Shown here one piece after another: positions 1 through 6,611 of a stretch of DNA of 27,410 nt. The translations under genes were made by a program, and so were the position numbers. The stretch lies in contig JAZTXD010000094.1 of assembly GCA_045636265.1 (NCBI GenBank), forward strand, positions 1 to 27,410, read 5' to 3'. Source of the stretch: Flemingiibacterium sp045636265. GTDB lineage: Bacteria > Bacillota > Clostridia > Oscillospirales > CAG-272. Positions within the stretch are counted from its first letter, which is position 1; every line of letters starts with the position of its first letter. Below the pieces are notes generated by a model that had not been told where the DNA came from, searched no databases, and worked only from the letters and a program-made list of their open reading frames with translations.

Positions 1-1014
1 GGAGGTTGCGTAACCAACGGTTACGGGAGCCTCGAATCCGGGAACAAGACGCTTGAAGGAGTTGGTGCTGGGGTTGGTAAGAGCACAGAGAGATGCAATG
101 TGCTTTAAAAGTCCGCCCATGAAGTAGTGTGCGGTTTCGCTGAGGTGTGCATATCCGTTATCATCGGAGAATACCGGCTTGCCGTCCTTCATAAGGAGCA
201 TGTGAACGTGCATACCGCTTCCTGCCTCGCCGTAAATGGGCTTGGGCATGAATGTTGCAGTCTTGCCGTACTTAAGCGCAGTGTTGTGAATGATGTACTT
301 GATCATCATGGTTGCATCAGCCATGTGTACAATCTCGCCAAGCTGGGGCTCGATCTCAAACTGACCGGATGCCGCAACCTCGGGATGATGATAATTGATT
401 TCAATTCCTGCATCCTGCATGTGCATGCACATTTCGCTTCTGCACTCGTAGGAAATGTCAAACGGCTTTGCAATATGATAGTTCTTCTGCTTGGGAACTA
501 CCACGCCGAGTCCCTCGGTAGCGCTGTTCCAGTAGGACTGCTTTGCATCAATGGTAGCACTGATCTCGCGTCCGCTTACTTCCCAGCCTGCATAGTCGAA
601 AAGATAGAACTCAAACTCGGGAAGAATAAGCATCGTGTCAGCCACGCCGCTGTCCTTCATCTGCTGTACAGCCGCGCGAACGATGTTACGCGGATACTGG
701 GGCAGAGGACGGTTTTCGGGAGTGTCGATGATCATTGCATTACCGGTCATCGAAAGAGTGGGGATGTCGCAGAAGGGATCGATAACTGCGGTGTCGGGAT
801 CGGGAATGAATACCATGTCGCTCTTCTCAACCACTGCATAACCGTAGTTGGAAGCGTCGAAACCGATACCGTTTTTCATTGTTTCTTCAGAGAAATTCTG
901 TGCGGGAATAGTTACATGACGGTACTGACCGTTGATGTCAACCATCTTAAAGTCAACCATCTTGATACCGTTCTCGCGGATCATTGCCATAATTTCCTGT
1001 ACGCTTTTGCTCAT
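1..1014 (-). CDS. glnA: Glutamine synthetase type I (3' end beyond window)
   Basis: Catalyses ATP-dependent condensation of glutamate and ammonia to glutamine in the cytoplasm. Translating the minus strand from ATG at 1014 gives 338 open residues running off the window; the usual length is about 440, so roughly the last 100 residues are missing. Visible family marks: the N-terminal beta-grasp region (MVDFKMVDINGQYRHVTIP, about 19-37), metal-ligand motif EFEFYLF (133-139), QFEIE (218-222), GSGMHVH (265-271) and NSFKRLVPGFEAP (318-330). The start is set by an AGAGGTG ribosome site just upstream (around 1021-1027). It diverges from the opp operon across a 359-base gap. A perfect TATAAT on this strand (1038-1033) lies too close to the ribosome site to be a convincing -10, so the promoter is unresolved. 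The adenylylation-loop region is not in view, so the regulatory subtype cannot be judged. Confidence 0.95.
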   Translation of the reverse strand, partial: MSKSVQEIMAMIRENGIKMVDFKMVDINGQYRHVTIPAQNFSEETMKNGIGFDASNYGYAVVEKSDMVFIPDPDTAVIDPFCDIPTLSMTGNAMIIDTPENRPLPQYPRNIVRAAVQQMKDSGVADTMLILPEFEFYLFDYAGWEVSGREISATIDAKQSYWNSATEGLGVVVPKQKNYHIAKPFDISYECRSEMCMHMQDAGIEINYHHPEVAASGQFEIEPQLGEIVHMADATMMIKYIIHNTALKYGKTATFMPKPIYGEAGSGMHVHMLLMKDGKPVFSDDNGYAHLSETAHYFMGGLLKHIASLCALTNPSTNSFKRLVPGFEAPVTVGYATS

Positions 1015-1373
1015 AAGTCACACCTCTTAATAATTATAGTATACATACATGATACACTACTTTACGCCAAATAACAATATCCTCAAAACATTCTTTACAT
1101 TTTTTTAACTTTTCGCGGTATAATATTAGCGTAATAATATGTACAGTGAGGCAAATAAACCGCAAAAGAGAGCAATGGTAGCAGAGTTTATATTTATGGT
1201 GAGAAAAAAACAAGAAATTGTTTCAAAAAACGAGTAAAAACCATGGATTTTCTTATGTGAATATGTTAACAATCCATGAATTGTATTGCTTTATTTGTTT
1301 TTGTGTTGTATAATATATGTGGCGATCTGCATTCATATTTCAATGAAAAATTATTTTATGAAAGGAAAAAAGT
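1015..1373. other. Divergent intergenic region glnA / oppA
   Basis: This AT-rich gap of 359 bases separates the divergent glnA and oppA genes. It holds the likely opp promoter (1286-1314) and an inverted repeat CATGGATT/AATCCATG (1242-1249 and 1271-1278) just upstream of that promoter's -35. A second plus-strand promoter-like pair is present (TTTACA 1094-1099, TATAAT 1119-1124), but its 19-base spacing is long. A 20-codon open frame at 1175-1237 has only a weak AAGAGAG ribosome site and was not called as a gene. No riboswitch was recognised. Confidence 0.6.
1286..1314 (+). promoter_or_regulatory. Sigma-A type promoter for the opp operon
   Basis: TTGCTT at 1286-1291 and a perfect TATAAT at 1309-1314 are separated by 17 bases. 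Transcription would start near 1321, giving a leader of about 50 bases before oppA. The ribosome site AAAGGA (1361-1366) precedes the ATG at 1374. Confidence 0.65.
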
Positions 1374-3815
1374 ATGAAAACCACAAAGCGCATTCTTGCG
1401 GCACTTCTTGCTCTGGCAGTAATGGTGCCCTTTGCATCCTGTAAACCGGATGACCAGGTCGGAATCAATGATGATAAGACCTACACCTACAACACTTACA
1501 CAGCACTTTCCCCCTCCAACTGGAACGAGTTGACCTATCAGGACAACAACGACACCCAGATTATGAGCTACATTGGAAGCTCCTTCTTCTCATACGACTT
1601 CAAGTTCGATGAGAACGGTGAGATCCTTCCCGGCGAATTCGTTATGAAATACGATGCAGCTACCAAGCTCGAGGACGTTTCCGCTGATTATGTCGGCGAA
1701 AAATGGGGCGTTCCCGAAGGCGGTAAGGGTTATGCTTATAAGATCACCCTTCGCGAAGACCTCAAGTGGGACGACGGAACTCCCATCAAGGCTGAAGACT
1801 TCGTATGGACCATGCAGCAGCAGCTTGATCCTCTCTTCAAAAACTACCGTGCTGACTCCTTCTACGCAGGTGCTACCGTTATTGTAAACGCGCAGAACTA
1901 CGTAAATCAGGGTTCTACAACATATGTAGATAACAGCCAGTCCGGCAAGTACACCGTAGCTGATCTCATCAAGGGTGAAGACGGTGTATACACTCAGCCC
2001 GACGGTAAGGAAATTTACTTCGCTCTCACCACTCCTCTTGATTGGTGCAGCGGAAGCACAGTTACCGATTATTCCGGTTACATGGATGCTGAAGCATTTG
2101 CAGCGCTCGAAGCTCTCGCAGATGCAAACGGCTATGTAGCTGTTACTGATGAAACGATCGCCCTCGTTACAAAGCTTATCGACACCGATGACTGGGGTCA
2201 TGAGCCTCCCGAAAATGTTCCCTACTATATGGTTTACAACTACACCTACGAAGCAGTTGACTTCGCAGACGTTGGTATCTTTGTAGGCGACACAGAGTAT
2301 GAGCTCGTTCTCGTTCTCGCTAAGTCCCTGCCTCTGCTTAAGGATGATGGATCGCTCTCCTATCAGGCAGCATACAACATGGCTTCTCTTCCCCTTGTTC
2401 ACAAGGAAAAGTTTGAAGCTTGCAAGATCGCTCCCTCCGAAGGCACCACCCTTTGGACTTCCAACTACAACTCCAGCGTAGAAACCACTGCAAGCTGGGG
2501 TCCCTACAAGCTCGAAAGTTTCCAGACCGGTAAGCAGTACGTTCTCGTTAGAAACGAAAACTGGTACGGCTACGCTCTCGAAGAAAACGAAGGTCTCTAT
2601 CAGACCGACAGAATCGTTTGCGACACCATCAAGGAATGGAATGCTGCATGGCTCAAGTTCCTCGCAGGTGAGATCGACGGCATCGGCATCGACGTAACTG
2701 TTGCTGACGACTATAAGGGCAGCGAGCGCGCATACTTCACTCCCGATGACTTCGTTGGTTCTCTCCAGCTCCAGTCCAATATTGAGCAGCTCAAGGCTCG
2801 CGAAACAGAGGGCGTAAACAAGTCTCTCCTCGGTTACCTCGACTTCAGAAAGGCTCTTTCCCTTTCTATCAACAGAAATGACTTTGCAACCAAGACCACA
2901 ACCTCTTCTCTTGAGGGCTTCGGTCTGTTCAACTCCATGCACTACTACGACGTTGAGAACGGCGGCGCATACAGAAACAGTGATGCTGCTAAGCAGGTTC
3001 TCTGCGACATCTACAATGTAAACGTTGCTGACTATGCTGATCTCGATGCTGCAGTTGATGCAATCACCGGTTACGACCTTGCTGCTGCAAGAGAGCTTGT
3101 AACCAAGGCTTACAACGAAGCACTCGCAGCAGGCGACATCAAGGAAACCGATAAGGTTATGCTCACCTTCGGTTCCGGCGCAATCAACGAAACCGTTCAG
3201 AGAAGATTCGACTACATCGCAAACGCTTGGAAAGAGCTTGTTGTAGGCACTCCTCTCGAGGGCAGAATTGAATTTGAAACCAAGGACTTCGGCGATGCTT
3301 GGGCAAACGACTTCCGTGCAGGCGCATATGACGTATGTATGGGCGGTTGGACCGGCGCAGCTTGGGATCCCGGTTACTTCCTCCTCGCTTACCTCAGCCC
3401 CGACTACATGTACTCCAAGGCATGGGCAACTGACACTGTAACAATGGAATTCACCATGAAGGGTGTTGGCGAAAACGGAGCTGATATTACCGAAACAATG
3501 ACTCTTCTTGAGTGGTATGATTGCCTTAACGGCGCAACCGACGCAAAGTATGACTGGAGCGCAACCGCTCTTGAGCAGTCCCAGAGACTCCAGCTCATCG
3601 CAGCGCTTGAGAAGGAAGTTCTGAAGGTTTACTACACTGTACCTCTCTACAACAACTTCAGCGCATCCTTGCTCTCCTATAAGGTTGACTATGTAACTTA
3701 TGAATACAATACCTTCATGAGCTACGGCGGAATCAAGTATATGACCTTCAACTTCGACGACGAAGGCTGGGCAGCAGAGGTTGCTAAGTACGACGGCGAA
3801 CTGAACTACAAATAA
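1374..3815 (+). CDS. oppA: Oligopeptide ABC transporter substrate-binding lipoprotein (enlarged)
   Basis: Extracellular solute-binding protein of family 5 (SBP_bac_5) that delivers peptides to the OppBC channel. The N-terminus is a lipoprotein signal: basic KTTKR, a hydrophobic stretch, then lipobox FASC with Cys23 as the predicted lipidated residue. The family core is recognisable from KWDDGTPIKAEDFVWTM through DFRKALSLSINRNDFA and the late segment YDVCMGGWTGAAWDPGYFL. At 813 residues it is about 250 longer than typical OppA (about 540-560); extra acidic, Tyr/Asn-rich material lies in the first half, around residues 150-290. It is first in the operon with a strong ribosome site. Two hairpins separate it from oppB, a layout that often lets binding protein be made in excess of the membrane parts. 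Ligand preference cannot be read from sequence; peptides, including muropeptides, are plausible. Confidence 0.93.
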   Translation: MKTTKRILAALLALAVMVPFASCKPDDQVGINDDKTYTYNTYTALSPSNWNELTYQDNNDTQIMSYIGSSFFSYDFKFDENGEILPGEFVMKYDAATKLEDVSADYVGEKWGVPEGGKGYAYKITLREDLKWDDGTPIKAEDFVWTMQQQLDPLFKNYRADSFYAGATVIVNAQNYVNQGSTTYVDNSQSGKYTVADLIKGEDGVYTQPDGKEIYFALTTPLDWCSGSTVTDYSGYMDAEAFAALEALADANGYVAVTDETIALVTKLIDTDDWGHEPPENVPYYMVYNYTYEAVDFADVGIFVGDTEYELVLVLAKSLPLLKDDGSLSYQAAYNMASLPLVHKEKFEACKIAPSEGTTLWTSNYNSSVETTASWGPYKLESFQTGKQYVLVRNENWYGYALEENEGLYQTDRIVCDTIKEWNAAWLKFLAGEIDGIGIDVTVADDYKGSERAYFTPDDFVGSLQLQSNIEQLKARETEGVNKSLLGYLDFRKALSLSINRNDFATKTTTSSLEGFGLFNSMHYYDVENGGAYRNSDAAKQVLCDIYNVNVADYADLDAAVDAITGYDLAAARELVTKAYNEALAAGDIKETDKVMLTFGSGAINETVQRRFDYIANAWKELVVGTPLEGRIEFETKDFGDAWANDFRAGAYDVCMGGWTGAAWDPGYFLLAYLSPDYMYSKAWATDTVTMEFTMKGVGENGADITETMTLLEWYDCLNGATDAKYDWSATALEQSQRLQLIAALEKEVLKVYYTVPLYNNFSASLLSYKVDYVTYEYNTFMSYGGIKYMTFNFDDEGWAAEVAKYDGELNYK

Positions 3816-3842
3816 TTGATCGTCTGACATCTTTACGGCAAG

Positions 3843-3869
3843 GAGGGATAGTACACACTATCCCTCTTT
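3843..3869 (+). terminator. Hairpin after oppA (attenuator or mRNA 3' stabiliser)
   Basis: A 10-bp perfect stem (3843-3852 with 3857-3866) has an ACAC loop and is followed by only TTTG. The short T-run suggests a leaky terminator or a 3'-end-protecting hairpin rather than full termination, since oppB-F downstream have no clear promoter of their own. Confidence 0.55.
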
Positions 3870-3887
3870 GCTGGTTCTTTAAGGAAA

Positions 3888-3961
3888 TGCTGATTTATGG
3901 CTATTTTTGCGGAAAAAGCCATTTCCATGCAGTTTTTTCCGCAAAAATAGTTATTCATCAT
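3888..3961 (+). repeat. Large palindromic hairpin between oppA and oppB
   Basis: A perfect 17-bp inverted repeat (3901-3917 with 3934-3950) encloses a 16-base loop. The arms continue imperfectly outwards to about 3888 and 3961. A 17-codon open frame (ATG 3897, TAG 3948-3950) fills the hairpin almost exactly. The shape fits a palindromic repeat (MITE or REP-like) or an mRNA processing and stability element. The ribosome site for oppB starts just after it, at 3968. Confidence 0.6.
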
Positions 3962-3983
3962 AACAATAAAGGAGATCACAAAA

Positions 3984-5009
3984 ATGTATATGTTCAAATA
4001 TATTTGTAAAAGAATAGGTCTGATGATCATGACTTTTACTATCATTTTTGTAACATGCTTTGTTTTAATCAAGCTTCTTCCTATTGACTATTCGGTTGGT
4101 TTCGGCGAGGATACCGCTAAAATCACAGCTCAGCTCAAGGCAAGAGGTTACGACAAGCCTATTCCAGAACAGCTTGTTCTGTACATCAGAAGAATTATTT
4201 TCGACGGTGACTTTGGCGTCGGCTTCAGAATGCCCGAATACCGCGGTCAGAATGTATGGAATATCTTCATCGAAAAGCTTCCTCCTACAATTCTTATCAA
4301 TATTTATTCTTCCTTGATTGCAATTCCCGTCGGTATTGCACTTGGAATCTTTGCAGCACTTAAGAAAAATAAATGGCAGGACCACCTTATCAGTACCGCT
4401 GTTATGGTAGTAATATCGGTTCCGTCGTTTGTATACGCATCCCTACTTTTGTATCTGGTATGCTTTAAGATGGATGCCTTACCTTTGAATATTGCGTCTT
4501 TTGCGGATATAATCAAAGCATATCCCGAAAAGAATTTGGTATATACCCCCGGAACATTCAACTGGCCACTGTATTTTAACAAGGAAATGTTCTTATCAAT
4601 GCTTCCTGCGGTGTTCAGTATGTGCTTCGGTTCTATCGCCGGTTACGCACGTTTTACCCGTGCGGAGCTTACTGAGGTTTTGACAAGCGAATTTATGCTT
4701 TTGGCAAGAACAAAAGGACTTACCAAGTCCCAGGCAACCGTTCGTCATGCTCTGCGTAACTCCATGGTACCGATTTTCCCGTCTATTATCGGCGAATTTG
4801 TCAGCGTACTTTCCGGCTCACTTGTTATTGAAAATATTTTCTCGGTTCCCGGTGTTGGTGGACTTTATCTTTCCGCTATCAATGCCAAAGACTATGACTT
4901 CTTTATGATGCTGTCCGCTTTCTATCTGCTTGTAGGTTTGGCGGCAGGTCTGGTAATTGACCTTTCGTACGGTGTCATAGACCCGAGAATCAGAATGGGG
5001 GCGAAATAA
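3984..5009 (+). CDS. oppB: Oligopeptide ABC transporter permease OppB
   Basis: Integral membrane permease that forms the translocation path with OppC. It is 341 residues, close to the usual 305-340. The first membrane segment is around 10-30; others lie at about 103-125, 136-160, 204-222, 267-285 and 307-330. The cytoplasmic EAA coupling loop that docks on the ATPases is clear at about 236-263 (EFMLLARTKGL ... HALRNSMVP), and the C-terminus DLSYGVIDPRIR is classic OppB. The start at 3984 follows AAAGGAGAT (3968-3976); an in-frame ATG two codons later is less well spaced. The stop abuts the oppC start. Unlike its partners it has no obvious large insertion, although residues 160-200 between membrane segments are somewhat extended. 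Confidence 0.95.
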   Translation: MYMFKYICKRIGLMIMTFTIIFVTCFVLIKLLPIDYSVGFGEDTAKITAQLKARGYDKPIPEQLVLYIRRIIFDGDFGVGFRMPEYRGQNVWNIFIEKLPPTILINIYSSLIAIPVGIALGIFAALKKNKWQDHLISTAVMVVISVPSFVYASLLLYLVCFKMDALPLNIASFADIIKAYPEKNLVYTPGTFNWPLYFNKEMFLSMLPAVFSMCFGSIAGYARFTRAELTEVLTSEFMLLARTKGLTKSQATVRHALRNSMVPIFPSIIGEFVSVLSGSLVIENIFSVPGVGGLYLSAINAKDYDFFMMLSAFYLLVGLAAGLVIDLSYGVIDPRIRMGAK

Positions 5010-6551
5010 ATGAAGGCTCAGGATTATAAGATTTCAAGCGAAAAATTCGTTTTCCGCAAAACAGACGGCAATCTCCATGACAAAAAACTTGAAACAAAGC
5101 CTGTCACCTATTTCCGTGATGCTCTCCACCGCTTTGCAAAAAATAAAGCGTCTATTCTTGCCGCAGTAATCATAGGTATTTTGATTCTGTTTGCTATTAT
5201 AGGTCCCATAGTTTCCCCGTTCACTGTGTCCTACGAAGACAACAATTACGCTTATGTGCTCCCAAAAAACAAGTTTTTCTATGATATGGGCATTCCCTTC
5301 TGGGACGGCGGTCAGAGAAAAGAAGTAAACAAAGCAACTTATGATCTCTATCGCGGTATCGAGGAAGAAACCGGACGTACCGTTGTAATGAGCGACGTTA
5401 AAGTTGTTGAAGAAGAGTATATGGGTAAAACAAACACCCTTTATTCCTTCCGTCTTGACACCTACAATGCTGTAGGCGTAAAATATCAGCTTTTAAACAC
5501 TGAACAGTATCTTGAACTTCAGAAATATCAGGATGAGAATAATGTTCAGGTGCTCTTCCCTATAACCGATCCCAAGCTTCGCCCCGAAGCTGAACAGGAT
5601 AAAACAAATGCTAACATTTGGTACGAAACCACGTTGGGAGCAGGCAGAAAAACCGCCGTCGTCTACGACGAAAACGGCAACTTCACACCTATTTATCTGG
5701 CAAATGACGGCACTGACAACTACACCAGCAAAATGTACTGGGAAGGCGACAGCAAGCTCTACAACTATGGCGTACCGAAGTCCGGCGGAATGTGGGAAGT
5801 ACGCGTTGACTACCGTGAGTACTATATTTACCAGCACAGAAACGACGGAATCGCCGAACCTAACTTCCTTCTCGGCACAAATAATGCAGGTAAGGATCTT
5901 TTCACCTGCCTCGCAAGCGGTGCACGCTTCTCATTTATCCTCGCTGTAATTGTTGCATCGGTTAACCTGTTTGTCGGTGCTATCTACGGATCTATTGAAG
6001 GTTATTACGGCGGCAAGGTCGACCTTATCATGGAACGAATCGTTGACCTGCTTGCATCCATCCCGTTTGTTATCGTTATCACGCTTCTGCGCTACCATTT
6101 CAATGTATCCCATGTTGTCATTCTGTTTATCGCGTTCTTCTTAACAGGATGGACAAGTATGGCTGGAAGAACCCGTATGCAGTTCTACCGCTTCAAGAAC
6201 CAGGAATACGTTCTGGTTGCGAGAACCCTCGGCGCAAAAGACTCTCGCATTATGTTTAAGCACATTTTCCCCAACGCTATAGGAACTCTTATCACGAGCA
6301 GTGTCCTCGTTATTCCGGGCGTTATCTTCTCGGAAACAAGCTTAAGCTATCTTAATATTATTAACCTTAATACCGGTGATATGACAAGTATCGGTACGCT
6401 TCTTGCAACCGGTCAGCAGTACTTGTTCACCTATCCTCATATGATTCTCTTCCCCGCTATCTTTATCAGCTTGCTCATGCTCTGCTTCAACCTCTTCGGT
6501 AACGGTCTGCGTGATGCATTCAATCCTTCACTCAGAGGCACGGAGGAATGA
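5010..6551 (+). CDS. oppC: Oligopeptide ABC transporter permease OppC with large external insertion
   Basis: Second membrane permease of the peptide importer. It begins immediately after the oppB stop (TAA then ATG), so the two are translationally coupled. A cytoplasmic N-tail contains the OppC_N-type segment (FRDALHRFAKNKASIL) and leads into TM1 (about 48-70). The transport core starts at LGTNNAGKDLFTCLASGARFSF (288-309) with further membrane segments; the EAA loop is at about 399-422 (EYVLVARTLGAKDSRIMFKHIFPN). Total length is 513 residues against about 300 normally. The excess, roughly residues 72-287, lies between TM1 and TM2, on the outer face, and is hydrophilic and rich in Tyr, Asn and Asp. 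It could extend the docking surface for the oversized OppA; that is inference. Confidence 0.93.
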   Translation: MKAQDYKISSEKFVFRKTDGNLHDKKLETKPVTYFRDALHRFAKNKASILAAVIIGILILFAIIGPIVSPFTVSYEDNNYAYVLPKNKFFYDMGIPFWDGGQRKEVNKATYDLYRGIEEETGRTVVMSDVKVVEEEYMGKTNTLYSFRLDTYNAVGVKYQLLNTEQYLELQKYQDENNVQVLFPITDPKLRPEAEQDKTNANIWYETTLGAGRKTAVVYDENGNFTPIYLANDGTDNYTSKMYWEGDSKLYNYGVPKSGGMWEVRVDYREYYIYQHRNDGIAEPNFLLGTNNAGKDLFTCLASGARFSFILAVIVASVNLFVGAIYGSIEGYYGGKVDLIMERIVDLLASIPFVIVITLLRYHFNVSHVVILFIAFFLTGWTSMAGRTRMQFYRFKNQEYVLVARTLGAKDSRIMFKHIFPNAIGTLITSSVLVIPGVIFSETSLSYLNIINLNTGDMTSIGTLLATGQQYLFTYPHMILFPAIFISLLMLCFNLFGNGLRDAFNPSLRGTEE

Positions 6552-6607
6552 TGAATATGAAAATTACAATTAACGCTGACATGACAACAGCAGAAAGGAA
6601 CGGTTAA
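6548..6607 (+). CDS. Possible 19-residue leader-type micro-ORF between oppC and oppD
   Basis: ATG at 6548 overlaps the oppC stop (ATGA) and sits right after a GGAGG (6542-6546). The frame stays open for 19 codons (starting MMNMKITINADM) and ends with TAA at 6605-6607, four bases before the oppD ATG. Its last codons contain the AAAGGA ribosome site of oppD. It may be a translational coupling device, or chance in a 60-base gap. No homologue is recognised. Confidence 0.25.
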   Translation: MMNMKITINADMTTAERNG

Positions 6608-6611
6608 AATT

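Noticed and set aside
1033..1038. TATAAT as the glnA -10 box
   Set aside because: It lies within about ten bases of the ribosome site and no -35 is found 16-18 bases upstream on the minus strand.
127..1074. 315-codon plus-strand frame opposite glnA
   Set aside because: The glutamine synthetase motifs on the minus strand explain the region; the plus frame has no ribosome site or family resemblance.
1175..1237. 20-codon frame between glnA and oppA
   Set aside because: Weak ribosome site, no homology recognised, and AT-rich intergenic sequence readily gives such frames by chance.
1590..3830. 746-codon open frame on the minus strand opposite oppA
   Set aside because: It is an antisense shadow: oppA has the signal peptide, ribosome site, promoter and family motifs, and the minus frame has no recognisable domain and a composition typical of codon-bias artefacts.
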